Below, in pieces: positions 34,414-43,522 of a stretch of DNA of 60,572 nucleotides (its first letter is position 1; each line of letters opens with the position of its first letter). A program made the translations under genes and the position numbers. The stretch lies in NCBI GenBank assembly GCA_024742395.1, contig JANSYO010000022.1, positions 1 to 60,572 of the forward strand, in the 5' to 3' direction. Source of the DNA: Cytophagales bacterium (lineage in GTDB: Bacteria > Bacteroidota > Bacteroidia > Cytophagales > Spirosomataceae). Under the pieces are notes generated by a model. That model saw only the letters and a program-made list of their open reading frames with translations. It was not told the origin of the DNA and searched no databases.

Positions 34414-36132
34414 ATGTTACTGAACGAACAAGAAATCTTAAGAAGAGAAAAAAGAGAAAAGCTTATGGGCATGGGTATTGACCCCTACCCGGCAGAAATG
34501 TTTGATATCAATACTTCCGCAAAGGAAATTGAAGATAAATACACTTCTGACAGTGATGACTTTAAAAATGTTCGTTTAGCTGGTCGTTTAATGAGCTTTA
34601 GAATCATGGGGTCGGCCTCCTTTGCCGAACTTCAGGACAGTAGCGGGCGAATCCAAATTTACCTTAGACGCGATGACATTTGCCCGGATGAGGATAAAAC
34701 CCTATACAATACTGTTTTTAAAAAACTACTTGATATTGGTGATATCATTGGTGTAGAAGGCTACTGCTTTACTACACAAACAGGTGAGAAATCTGTTCAT
34801 GTTACATCTTTCAAAATTCTTAACAAGTCTTTAAAAGCACTTCCTGTAGTTAAAACCGACGAAGACGGCAATATTCATGATGGATTTACAGATCCTGAAA
34901 TGAGATACAGAAGAAGGTATGTTGATCTTATTGTAAACCCACAAAACAGAGAGATTTTTAAGAAAAGAGCAAAGGTGATTTCAACTATGAGAACCTTCTT
35001 TGATGCTCAGGGTTGGCTTGAGGTAGAAACGCCTATTCTACAGCCAATTCATGGTGGAGCGGCTGCAAGACCTTTCAAAACGCATCACAATACGCTTGAT
35101 ATGCCGCTTTATATGCGTATAGCTAATGAACTTTATCTGAAAAGGCTGATAGTTGGAGGTTTTGATGGAGTCTATGAGTTTGGCAAAATGTTCAGAAATG
35201 AAGGAATGGACAGAACTCATAACCCGGAATTTACTGCTCTTGAATTTTACGTAGCCTATAAAGACTACGAATGGATGATGGGTATTACAGAGCAAATTTT
35301 TGAAAAAGTAGCCTTAGCCGTTCATGGTGATACCAGCTTTAAATTTGGTGATACCACCTTAAATTTTTCGGGTCCATTCACCCGATTGAGCATTATTGAA
35401 GCCATAGAACAGTATACGGGTGTTAATGTAGACACATCTACAGAAGATGAGTTAAGAGCCAAATGCAAAGAATGGGGAATGGAGATAGACAACAGTATGG
35501 GTAAAGCCAAACTGATAGATGAGATTTTTGGTGAAAAAGTAGAAGCCAATCTTATCCAGCCAACATTTATCATCGATTATCCGGTGGAAATGTCTCCATT
35601 GACCAAAAAGCACAGAAGTAAGCCAGGTTTGGTAGAAAGGTTTGAACTATTTGTCATGGGTAAAGAAGTAGCCAATGCCTACTCTGAGCTCAATGATCCA
35701 ATTGATCAGCGTGAGCGTTTTGAAGACCAACTAAAACTGGCTGAAAGAGGAGATGAAGAAGCTATGGTAATGGACGAGGATTTCCTTAGATCTCTAGAGT
35801 ACGGTATGCCCCCTACTTCAGGGATTGGTATTGGCATTGATAGACTTACCATGCTTTTGACTGATAACACCAGCATACAAGAAGTATTATTCTTCCCTCA
35901 AATGAGACCGGAGAAAAAAGTAGAAATGGCTAAAGTTTCTGATTATGAAGAGATTGGTGTCCCAGCTGTTTGGGTACCTGCACTGCAAAAAATGGGATTC
36001 ATGACTATTGCTTCTCTTAAGGAGGCCAACGCCAATAAAGTCTTTAATGATCTGGGAGGAATGAGAAAGAAACTTAAGATTGACGAAAAACTTCCTGCCA
36101 AAGAATTAGTTGAGTCTTGGATCAATGATTAA
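34414..36132 (+). CDS. lysS: Lysyl-tRNA synthetase, class II
   Basis: Charges tRNA-Lys. 572 residues from ATG 34414 (MLLNEQEILRREKREKLMG); the frame stays open to TTG 34363, but that codon lies inside the -7 box. An OB-fold anticodon-binding domain (about 45-150; VRLAGRLMSFRIMG, ASFAELQDSSG) is followed by the class II catalytic core, with motif 2 FRNEGMDRTHNPEF (about 260) and motif 3 GIGIGIDRL (about 470). A C-terminal extension of some 70 residues past motif 3 includes a Lys/Ala-rich end (about 510-572), a little longer than E. coli LysS. Monocistronic, with its own promoter and terminator. Confidence 0.96.
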   Translation: MLLNEQEILRREKREKLMGMGIDPYPAEMFDINTSAKEIEDKYTSDSDDFKNVRLAGRLMSFRIMGSASFAELQDSSGRIQIYLRRDDICPDEDKTLYNTVFKKLLDIGDIIGVEGYCFTTQTGEKSVHVTSFKILNKSLKALPVVKTDEDGNIHDGFTDPEMRYRRRYVDLIVNPQNREIFKKRAKVISTMRTFFDAQGWLEVETPILQPIHGGAAARPFKTHHNTLDMPLYMRIANELYLKRLIVGGFDGVYEFGKMFRNEGMDRTHNPEFTALEFYVAYKDYEWMMGITEQIFEKVALAVHGDTSFKFGDTTLNFSGPFTRLSIIEAIEQYTGVNVDTSTEDELRAKCKEWGMEIDNSMGKAKLIDEIFGEKVEANLIQPTFIIDYPVEMSPLTKKHRSKPGLVERFELFVMGKEVANAYSELNDPIDQRERFEDQLKLAERGDEEAMVMDEDFLRSLEYGMPPTSGIGIGIDRLTMLLTDNTSIQEVLFFPQMRPEKKVEMAKVSDYEEIGVPAVWVPALQKMGFMTIASLKEANANKVFNDLGGMRKKLKIDEKLPAKELVESWIND

Positions 36133-36198
36133 TCCAAGGTTCATCAAATAAATTTATCGAAGTAAATCAGGACAATTTCCTGAAAATGTTCAATATTT

Positions 36199-36230
36199 AA
36201 GCCTCGTTTTCTAAACGGGGCTTTTATTTT
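36199..36230 (+). terminator. Intrinsic terminator after lysS
   Basis: An 11-bp stem (36199-36209 with 36213-36223, one T-G wobble) with a 3-nt loop, followed by TTATTTT. Confidence 0.9.
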
Positions 36231-36253
36231 AATCAGTTAAGGAAAAATATTCT

Positions 36254-36715
36254 ATGGAGCACATTGATCCGGTAGATTTAAAAATACTAAAATTACTGGT
36301 AGCAGACGGCCTGGCAACTACCAAAGAGATTGCAGCAGAGCTTAACCTCACCACTACTCCGGTTCATGAAAGAATTAAAAGATTAAGGAGGGATGGCGTT
36401 ATTGAGAAGTATACGATAGAGCTCAATAGAAAAAAACTCAATAGAAATCTATTGATCTTCTGTAATGTCAGTTTAAAAGAGCATGCCTTCGAATATCTGG
36501 AGCGATTTGAAAAGGATGTACAAACATTGCCTGAAGTGGTAGAATGTTACTGTATCTCCGGAGGATCAGACTTCTTATTAAAAATTATCGTTTCAGATAT
36601 TGATGAGTACAAACTCTTCATTCTGAACAAGCTTTCAATCCTGCCAAACATAGCTAACACACAAAGCCAGTTTGTAGTCAAAGAAGTGAAGCAAAGCAGT
36701 ATCCTTGATGACTAG
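36254..36715 (+). CDS. Lrp/AsnC-family transcriptional regulator
   Basis: 153 residues. An N-terminal winged helix-turn-helix (about 5-60; TTKEIAAELNLTTTPVHERIKRL) is followed by a RAM/AsnC ligand-binding domain (about 65-145; VVECYCISGGSDFLLKIIV). Such proteins sense amino acids as octamers and control amino-acid metabolism or transport. It lies between lysS and the FabH-like gene; either this synthase unit or distant genes may be its target. Confidence 0.93.
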   Translation: MEHIDPVDLKILKLLVADGLATTKEIAAELNLTTTPVHERIKRLRRDGVIEKYTIELNRKKLNRNLLIFCNVSLKEHAFEYLERFEKDVQTLPEVVECYCISGGSDFLLKIIVSDIDEYKLFILNKLSILPNIANTQSQFVVKEVKQSSILDD

Positions 36716-36764
36716 TTTTAAAAAAATCAGCTAAATTCGTTTTATTCAACAATACCTAACAGAC

Positions 36765-37823
36765 ATGCCGAATGCCAAAATAGCCGGAATTGGCTTTTAC
36801 GTTCCAGAACAAGTAGTTACTAATTTTGATCTCATGAAGGTCATGGACACTTCTGACGAGTGGATCAGAGAACGTTCCGGCATTATTGAGAGGCGATATG
36901 GTAAAAAGCATGAAGAAACACCCACTACAATGGCAGCCGAAGCTGCTAAAGTAGCCATAGAGAGGGCAGGTATATCCAAAGAAGATATTGACTTTATCAT
37001 TTTTGCTACGCTTAGTCCCGACTATTATTTCCCTGGTTGTGGGGTGCTATTGCAGCGGGAATTAGGAATAACTAAAACAGAAATAGGTGCTCTGGATATT
37101 AGAAACCAATGTTCAGGCTTTATTTATGGCCTTTCTGTAGCAGATCAGTTTATAAAGTCCGGAATGTACAAAAACATTCTTCTAATCGGGTCTGAAATGC
37201 ATTCTATGGGGCTTGACTTCAGTACCAGAGGCCGAGCCATTACAGCCCTTTTTGGAGATGGAGCCGGAGCCGTGGTATTACAACCTTCAGAAGATGAAAA
37301 CAAAGGGGTATTAACCACCCACCTACACTCAGATGGAACTCATGCCGAAGAACTGGCCATGCTTAGTCCTGGTTCGCACGGCGGAAAACATCTTCCGGAT
37401 GTAGATTTTGGATTTCCTCCGGCAGACGAATTAGGTGAAATCTTTGTTTATGACAATCTACTGGAAAATAAGAGTTATTACCCACAGATGGACGGCCAGC
37501 TGGTGTTTAAAAAAGCCGTAACCAAATTCCCGGAAGTGATCATGGAAGCTTTAACCAAAACAGGGTACACTCCGGCAGATATTGATATGCTAGTGCCACA
37601 TCAAGCCAATCTCCGTATTGCTCAGTTTGTGCAAAAAACCTTACAGTTACCAGATGATAAGGTCTTCAATAACATTATGAAATATGGTAATACAACGGCC
37701 GCTTCTATCCCTATCGCATTATGCGAGGCCTGGGAACAAGGAAAGGTAAAAGAGGGCGATCTGGTATGCTTAGCTGCTTTTGGCAGTGGTTTTACCTGGG
37801 GAAGTGCTCTAATCAGATGGTAA
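36765..37823 (+). CDS. fabH: 3-oxoacyl-ACP synthase III (FabH-like)
   Basis: Condenses acyl-CoA with malonyl-ACP to start fatty-acid chains. 352 residues with the full triad: Cys116 (RNQCSGF), His279 (VPHQANLRI) and Asn309 (YGNTTAASIP). The terminal GFTWGSALIRW is canonical. Compared with E. coli FabH (317 residues), it has an insertion of about 35 residues at 205-240, just before MDGQLVFKKAV, a region near the substrate side. It may be a secondary FabH for branched or unusual starters and not the main housekeeping copy. No other fab or plsX gene is adjacent. Confidence 0.9.
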   Translation: MPNAKIAGIGFYVPEQVVTNFDLMKVMDTSDEWIRERSGIIERRYGKKHEETPTTMAAEAAKVAIERAGISKEDIDFIIFATLSPDYYFPGCGVLLQRELGITKTEIGALDIRNQCSGFIYGLSVADQFIKSGMYKNILLIGSEMHSMGLDFSTRGRAITALFGDGAGAVVLQPSEDENKGVLTTHLHSDGTHAEELAMLSPGSHGGKHLPDVDFGFPPADELGEIFVYDNLLENKSYYPQMDGQLVFKKAVTKFPEVIMEALTKTGYTPADIDMLVPHQANLRIAQFVQKTLQLPDDKVFNNIMKYGNTTAASIPIALCEAWEQGKVKEGDLVCLAAFGSGFTWGSALIRW

Positions 37824-37851
37824 TTAATTTATAATACGAAAACAGTATAAT

Positions 37852-38601
37852 TTGGATATTCTGGCCAACCATTCTACACTTGACTTAGCCTTAGCCTTTT
37901 TAGCCACTTTTATTATTGGAGTATCCAAAGCCGGACTTCGAGGCATTGATGTCATGAATGTTACTATCATGGCCCTGGTTTTTGGTTCAAAGGCCTCCAC
38001 AGGCATTGTCTTACCACTTTTGTGCGTTGCAGATATTTTTGCAGTGGTGTACTACAATAGACATGCTGACTGGAAACATTTTAAACTACTCCTGCCCTGG
38101 ACAGTACTTGGGGTTTTACTAGGCTGGTACATCGGTAAAGATATTGATGAGGTTATTTTTAAAAGGATAATGGCTGGCATCATATTCACAACAGTAGCTA
38201 TATTAATATGGTGGGAAAAGAAGAAAGTAGCTGAAATAAAAGGTGGCCAGTGGTTTGCGGGTCTTATGGGTATAGCTTCAGGATTTACTACAATGATTGG
38301 TAATCTGGCCGGGGCCTTCTCTAATATTTATTTTCTGCTTCTTAAATTCCCTAAAAACGAATTCATAGGAACCGTCTCCTGGTTATTTCTATTCATTAAT
38401 TTATTCAAAGTACCTTTCCATGTTTTTTCCTGGGGCACAATTACCGCAGAAACTATTAAAACGGATTTGGTTTTAGTACCAGCTATGGCATTAGGCTTTT
38501 TTGTAGGAGTACGAATTGTGAAACGAATTCAAAATGACAATTATCGCAAAATAATCCTCGCTTTAACCGTACTGGGTGCTTTTGTTATCTTTTTTAGATA
38601 G
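37852..38601 (+). CDS. TauE/SafE (TSUP) family membrane permease
   Basis: 249 residues. Start codon TTG at 37852, 28 bp after the fabH-like stop. About eight hydrophobic helices. The N-terminal FIIGVSKAGLRG segment and the mid-protein GIASGFTTMIGNLAGAF segment are the duplicated family signatures (GxxxGxxG-type with conserved Gly/Asn). Members export sulfite or organosulfonates or carry related anions. A rhodanese follows downstream, which supports a sulfur role, though weakly. Confidence 0.83.
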   Translation: MDILANHSTLDLALAFLATFIIGVSKAGLRGIDVMNVTIMALVFGSKASTGIVLPLLCVADIFAVVYYNRHADWKHFKLLLPWTVLGVLLGWYIGKDIDEVIFKRIMAGIIFTTVAILIWWEKKKVAEIKGGQWFAGLMGIASGFTTMIGNLAGAFSNIYFLLLKFPKNEFIGTVSWLFLFINLFKVPFHVFSWGTITAETIKTDLVLVPAMALGFFVGVRIVKRIQNDNYRKIILALTVLGAFVIFFR

Positions 38602-38683
38602 TGTAACAATTCTCACCGTCTTAACATCTTGAATTTTGGAGCTTTGCTCTATAAATGATTAAATTTAATAAAACAATAAAGAG

Positions 38684-38986
38684 ATGTTTGACTTTTTAAA
38701 GAAATTAATAGGAGGAGAAAAAGTAGATTACCGACAGCTAATAGCTGATGGTGCTGTAATTATAGATGTAAGAACGCCCTCTGAATTTAAAGGCGGGCAC
38801 GCTAAAGGAGCAAAAAATATTCCATTGGACACTTTAGATGCCAACCTAAACAAAATCAAGGCATTTAATAAACCACTGGTAATGTGCTGTGCATCAGGAA
38901 TGCGATCAGGCAGAGCCACATCTTTTCTAAAAGGAAAAGGTCTTACAGAAGTTTACAATGCAGGAGCTTGGGTAAATATACGATAG
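38684..38986 (+). CDS. Single-domain rhodanese-like protein
   Basis: 100 residues: a short amphipathic N-terminus, then one rhodanese domain with VIIDVRTPSEFKGGHAKGA (25-43) and the active-site loop CCASGMRSG, with Cys69 as the likely persulfide carrier. No signal peptide, so cytoplasmic. It moves sulfane sulfur between thiols. It follows the TauE/SafE permease by 82 bp and may act with it. A terminator closes the unit. Confidence 0.9.
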   Translation: MFDFLKKLIGGEKVDYRQLIADGAVIIDVRTPSEFKGGHAKGAKNIPLDTLDANLNKIKAFNKPLVMCCASGMRSGRATSFLKGKGLTEVYNAGAWVNIR

Positions 38987-39006
38987 TATCCTACTGATTC
39001 ATATTC

Positions 39007-39037
39007 AAAGCGGGCAAACCAAATTGTCCGCTTTTTT
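39007..39037 (+). terminator. Intrinsic terminator after the rhodanese gene
   Basis: An 11-bp stem (39007-39017 with 39024-39034, one G-T wobble) followed by a T run. Confidence 0.92.
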
Positions 39038-39102
39038 TGTCTTCAAAATTTATTATTAAAATTTTTTAATAAATTAGCATTCTAACATTAACACCTTATT
39101 CT

Positions 39103-41001
39103 ATGAAACGTATTTCCTGTTTCTTCTTACTTCTGATAACTGGTCTATCTGGCTATGCCCAAAACAATATCATCCCCGCACCGGTGGAGTATGAAACAAC
39201 TAACGCCATGTTTATGCTCGATAACCGAACAAGTCTGGACGTAAGAACAGAAGATCCGGAAGTCCAAAAATATGTGACGATATTTTCCGAATTCCTAGCC
39301 TATTCAGGCAATCAAATAGCCTTCAAGCATGTAGATAGTCCAGATCAAAATAACAAGGCAATTATCATTAGCTTAAATAATTCATTAGACAGCAAACTAG
39401 GTTCTGAAGGCTATGAATTGGTAGTCAATGATAATACGGTAGAGCTAACTGCACTTAAAGCTCCGGGAATTTTCAATGGTTTGCAAACATTAAGACAGCT
39501 GCTACCCAGAAATTTTGAACAAAAGCAAGAATATGGAATGGGTATTGGTATGATCATGGGATGCAAAATTACCGACTATCCTCGGTTTGGCTGGAGAGGT
39601 CTTATGCTTGACGTCAGCAGACATTTTTTCACGGTAGAAGACGTAAAAGCCTATCTTGATAAAATGGCACAGTATAAATTCAATGTATTCCACTGGCATT
39701 TGACAGACGATGAAGGTTGGAGAATCGAAATAAAGTCATTACCAAAGCTTACCGAAGTAGGAGCTTGGAGAGTAGAAAGACACGGTCGTTTCGGCGAAAC
39801 CAGGCCTTACCCGGCAGAAGGTGAAAAAGCAAGCTATGGAGGCTTTTATACCCAAGAACAAATCAAAGATGTAATACAGTATGCAGCGGCAAGAAACATC
39901 AGGATTGTACCTGAAATCGATATTCCGGGTCACAGCATGGCGGCACTGGCAGCTTACCCTGAGCTTTCTGTAAACAAGGAGCCGAAATTTGTTAACCCGG
40001 GTTCAAAATTTGCGGAATGGTTCGGTGACGGGCATTTTGAAATGTTAATAGAAAACACGCTCAACCCTGCTGATGAAAAGGTATACGAGTTTGTAGACAA
40101 AGTAATGACCGAAGTAGCCGCTCTTTTCCCGGGTGAATACATTCATATGGGAGGTGATGAGTGCTTCCATGGTTATTGGGAAAAAAGTCCTGAAGTGCAG
40201 AAATTCATGAAGAAAAACAAAATTGCTAATACTCATGAATTACAAAGCTATTTTGTAAAGAGAGTCGAAAAGATAATCAATTCAAAAGGGAAGAAAATGA
40301 TAGGCTGGGATGAGATTCTGGAAGGCGGACTGGCAGAAGGAGCAGCAGTAATGAGCTGGAGAGGCATGGCCGGTGGAATAGAAGCAGCCAAAATGGGTCA
40401 TGAAGTTGTTATGTCTCCTACTACCTATGCTTACATAGATTATTCTCAGGGAGATCATAGCGTAGAAAATCCAATCTATGCAGACTTACATCTTGAGAAG
40501 ACCTATTCATTTGAACCCGTACCAGAAGGCATAGATGCCAAATACATTTTAGGTGCTCAAGCAAACTTATGGACCGAAGTAATCCCTAATTTGCCTTTTG
40601 CCATGTATATGACCTACCCAAGGGCTTTTGCAGTAGCAGAAGTAGCCTGGAGTCCTAAGGAGAAAAAAGATTGGGTAAGCTTCATCAATCGTACCGAACA
40701 GCATTTTGCTCGTTTTGAAGCAGCAAAAACCAATATTTCAACGGCTGTTTTGGAGCCAATCGTCTCGCTAAAAAAGGAAGGTGATAAACTCATTTGTACA
40801 TTGGAGAACAACGCTTCGAATACAGAAATCTATTATACAATTGACAATACTTATCCGATGAATTATGGAATAAAATACACCGAACCGTTTGAAATTCCGG
40901 AAGGCAATCTGAGCCTAAGAACTCAAACTTATCGCAATGGCAGACCTATAGGCAGAGAATTGATAATTTCAAGAGAAGACTTAGCAAAAAGGGTGAAATA
41001 A
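39103..41001 (+). CDS. Beta-N-acetylhexosaminidase, GH20
   Basis: Removes terminal GlcNAc/GalNAc from chitin fragments or glycoconjugates by substrate-assisted catalysis. 632 residues: signal peptide (1-20, ending GYAQ), GH20b N-terminal domain (about 22-155), TIM barrel (160-510) with FHWHLTDDEGWR (196-207) and the catalytic Asp352-Glu353 in HMGGDECFHGYW. A C-terminal chitobiase-like beta domain (about 550-630; EIYYTIDNTYP) follows. Periplasmic or secreted; no T9SS tail. A sulfatase lies downstream, so sulfated aminosugar glycans are a possible target (inference). Confidence 0.95.
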   Translation: MKRISCFFLLLITGLSGYAQNNIIPAPVEYETTNAMFMLDNRTSLDVRTEDPEVQKYVTIFSEFLAYSGNQIAFKHVDSPDQNNKAIIISLNNSLDSKLGSEGYELVVNDNTVELTALKAPGIFNGLQTLRQLLPRNFEQKQEYGMGIGMIMGCKITDYPRFGWRGLMLDVSRHFFTVEDVKAYLDKMAQYKFNVFHWHLTDDEGWRIEIKSLPKLTEVGAWRVERHGRFGETRPYPAEGEKASYGGFYTQEQIKDVIQYAAARNIRIVPEIDIPGHSMAALAAYPELSVNKEPKFVNPGSKFAEWFGDGHFEMLIENTLNPADEKVYEFVDKVMTEVAALFPGEYIHMGGDECFHGYWEKSPEVQKFMKKNKIANTHELQSYFVKRVEKIINSKGKKMIGWDEILEGGLAEGAAVMSWRGMAGGIEAAKMGHEVVMSPTTYAYIDYSQGDHSVENPIYADLHLEKTYSFEPVPEGIDAKYILGAQANLWTEVIPNLPFAMYMTYPRAFAVAEVAWSPKEKKDWVSFINRTEQHFARFEAAKTNISTAVLEPIVSLKKEGDKLICTLENNASNTEIYYTIDNTYPMNYGIKYTEPFEIPEGNLSLRTQTYRNGRPIGRELIISREDLAKRVK

Positions 41002-41046
41002 GTCTAGTCAAATCAAACTAAGAATATCTTAAAAAAGGCGAGCAAC

Positions 41047-41091
41047 TTTAATTTAGATTTGGGCATCTTTGATGTCTAAATCTAAATTAAA
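41047..41091. repeat. 14-bp inverted repeat overlapping a -7 box
   Basis: 41047-41060 and 41078-41091 are perfect reverse complements (core TAATTTAGATTT / AAATCTAAATTA). The left arm contains TAGATTTG (41054-41061), a TAnnTTTG match, and the right arm ends five bases before the ATG at 41096. It could be an operator or a hairpin covering the start region; as a terminator for the GH20 gene it lacks a T run. Confidence 0.7.
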
Positions 41092-41095
41092 TCGC

Positions 41096-41632
41096 ATGAA
41101 AACCATACTTCTTTCTCTCTTCGTATTCCTCAGCTTCAGTTCACTCGCACAAGACCTGGCCGGCCGAAAAATCATAAACGGCACATTAGGTTTTAGTTAT
41201 TTCTCTGAGCGACATAATAATGAAGGCCTATCCATGAATACCTCAGTTTTATATGGTAAAATTAAGGAAGATCATACCTACTGGGCTTTAGGCGGAGGTT
41301 TCTCTTATCAGTCGGGCTCAATAAATGGAAATTGGTCAATTGGACCCGGTATAGAACGAGGTAAATTCATACAGTTAATTGATAAACTTTATATTTCACC
41401 TTACATTGGTGGTTTTGTTCAAGGACGATTTGGAGATGACAGTGGTGTGGTATTCAATGCCTATGCCTCGCCGCTAAGGTTTATGTACCATCTTAAAGAA
41501 AACTTTCTACTTTCCGCAGGCTTTGGTTCAGCGAGAGTAAGCTCCTCGTTCTTGCAGTCCGGAAATCACATAAATTTATCGGCTTCTCTTGACAATAGCA
41601 GTGGCTTTGGGATTTTCTATACTTTTAAATAA
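41096..41632 (+). CDS. Small outer-membrane beta-barrel-like protein
   Basis: 178 residues from ATG 41096, chosen because it opens a clean signal peptide (MKTILLSLFVFLSFSSLAQ); an in-frame ATG at 41069 would start inside the inverted repeat. The mature part has about eight amphipathic strands alternating with turns (GTLGFSYFSERHN, YWALGGGFSYQSG, LYISPYIGGFVQG) and ends in an aromatic-rich strand (FGIFYTFK), as expected of a small outer-membrane barrel. Function unknown. Confidence 0.72.
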   Translation: MKTILLSLFVFLSFSSLAQDLAGRKIINGTLGFSYFSERHNNEGLSMNTSVLYGKIKEDHTYWALGGGFSYQSGSINGNWSIGPGIERGKFIQLIDKLYISPYIGGFVQGRFGDDSGVVFNAYASPLRFMYHLKENFLLSAGFGSARVSSSFLQSGNHINLSASLDNSSGFGIFYTFK

Positions 41633-41769
41633 TTTGAATGGTCCTGAATCAATCTTGCAGTATCAGTTATAGAATTTTACCCAATCTTAATCTTGACTTA
41701 TCGTACAGGGCAATAGGCGTTCTTCTTAGAAATATTTTTCATTAGCTTTATTTCCAAATCCTATGAATT

Positions 41770-43521
41770 ATGTCTCTAAAGTTTACCTATCTGCTTGCAT
41801 TTTGTCTTGCCCCTATTATTTTTTCATGTACTGAGTCTAAAAGCTCTCAGCCTAATGTTCTTTTTATTTTAACCGATGACCAAGGCTGGGGAGACATGAG
41901 CAGTCACGGGAATGAGATACTAGAAACACCAACTTTAGATCAGCTGGCAAAAGACGGAGCAGAATTCGAAAACTTCTATGTTTCACCTCTTTGTGCTCCC
42001 ACCAGAGCAAGTTTGCTTTCAGGCAGGTATCACCTTAAGACAGGAGCCACTTCTGTGTCTAACGGCTTAGAAATCATGGATGCAGAAGAAACCACTCTTG
42101 CCGAGCTTTTCAAAGCGAATGGTTACGAAACAGGAATTTTTGGCAAATGGCACAATGGCTCCCATTATCCGAACCGCCCTACAGATCAAGGTTTCGATGA
42201 ATTCATTGGCTTTTGTGCCGGCCATTGGAGTAATTACTTTGACACCAAGTTAGACAGCGGTATAACTGAAATACAGTCTAAAGGTTACATCACTGATTTT
42301 CTTACAGATAAGGCCATTGACTTCATTGAAAGAAAAAAGGACAAGCCCTTCTTTTGTTATGTACCTTTTAACGCACCTCACAGCCCATTTCAGGTACCAG
42401 ACAAGTACTTTGATAAGTACAAAGCCAAAGGTCTCGACAATGAGCTGGCATCTATTTATGGCATGGTAGAGAACGTAGACGACAATATCAAACGACTGTT
42501 AGACAAACTCGAAACCAGTGGGTTTGCTGAAAACACACTGGTAATTTTCATGACGGATAACGGGCCAAACAGCCACCGATATAACGGTCATATGAAAGGG
42601 GTAAAAGGAAAAGTGGATGAAGGTGGAGTGCGAGTACCAGCCCTATTCAAATGGCCTGAAAAAATTAAGGAGGGAAAAAAAATTGAATCTATAGCTGCTC
42701 ATATTGACCTCTATCCTACCCTTGCAGAACTTTGCCATTTAAAATCAATTCCTGGTAGGACTTTAGATGGCCAAAGCCAGGCATCGCTCCTTATGGGTAC
42801 AAGTGAAAAAGCTGAAAAAGACCGTGAATTATTTACTCATGTGGCCTTTCTTGACAAAGAACTAAAAGACAATCCGGGAGCATTGAGAACCAATCAATTC
42901 CGATTTGTTTATAAAGGTGAACAGCCAGAATTGTATGATATGATTTTAGATCCCTCACAACAAAAGGATATTGCCGGCAAAAATATAGACTTAACCCAAG
43001 GGTTATATGAAAAGTACCTTAAGTGGTTTAAAGAAAGCAGTGTGAATTTCCAACCAGTAAAACCAACATTTGTGAATACAGAGTACGTTGAATTACCAAC
43101 TTACGAAGCCCAATTCTCAGGCAATTTACAATACGAAGAAGGACATGGCTGGGCACATGACTGGCTAAAAAACTGGACCTCCAAAACAGACCAGATGAGC
43201 TGGTTAATTAGCTCTGACAAACCAGTAGAAATGAGGGCGTATATCAGATATACCTGTCCTGAGGGACAAACCGGGAGTACCGTTCGGCTAAGCTCTCAGC
43301 AGAATAAAGTAACTGCCACAATATCCAATGCTTTCGACGAAGCACCCTTGGAAAGTCCTGACAGGGTAAAAAGAAAAGAAGCTTACGAAAAGAATTGGGC
43401 AGAAATGGAGATTGGTCTAATTAAAATTGAAGAGGGTGAGTATCCATTGGTTCTTTCTGCTCTTGACATACCTAACAAAGAAGTAGCAGAAGTAAAAAGC
43501 CTGGTCTTGCGTAAAAAGTAA
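41770..43521 (+). CDS. Arylsulfatase-type sulfatase (formylglycine, Cys type)
   Basis: 583 residues. The N-terminus is a lipoprotein-type signal (IIFSC, Cys20). The sulfatase domain shows the metal site TDDQGWGDM (35-43), the maturation motif CAPTRASLLSGR with Cys75 as the formylglycine precursor, GKWHNG, and NAPHSPF with DNGPN for metal and sulfate binding. About 150 residues after the core (430-583) form a beta-rich tail rarely seen in short sulfatases. It hydrolyses sulfate esters, probably on a glycan. No maturase gene is in the window. Its stop is one base from the stop of the convergent gene. Confidence 0.93.
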   Translation: MSLKFTYLLAFCLAPIIFSCTESKSSQPNVLFILTDDQGWGDMSSHGNEILETPTLDQLAKDGAEFENFYVSPLCAPTRASLLSGRYHLKTGATSVSNGLEIMDAEETTLAELFKANGYETGIFGKWHNGSHYPNRPTDQGFDEFIGFCAGHWSNYFDTKLDSGITEIQSKGYITDFLTDKAIDFIERKKDKPFFCYVPFNAPHSPFQVPDKYFDKYKAKGLDNELASIYGMVENVDDNIKRLLDKLETSGFAENTLVIFMTDNGPNSHRYNGHMKGVKGKVDEGGVRVPALFKWPEKIKEGKKIESIAAHIDLYPTLAELCHLKSIPGRTLDGQSQASLLMGTSEKAEKDRELFTHVAFLDKELKDNPGALRTNQFRFVYKGEQPELYDMILDPSQQKDIAGKNIDLTQGLYEKYLKWFKESSVNFQPVKPTFVNTEYVELPTYEAQFSGNLQYEEGHGWAHDWLKNWTSKTDQMSWLISSDKPVEMRAYIRYTCPEGQTGSTVRLSSQQNKVTATISNAFDEAPLESPDRVKRKEAYEKNWAEMEIGLIKIEEGEYPLVLSALDIPNKEVAEVKSLVLRKK

Positions 43522-43522
43522 A

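Noticed and set aside
36254-37823. Lrp/AsnC and FabH-like genes as one certain operon
   Set aside because: The gap of 49 bp and shared strand allow it, but no direct evidence for cotranscription was found, so it is mentioned only as a possible link.
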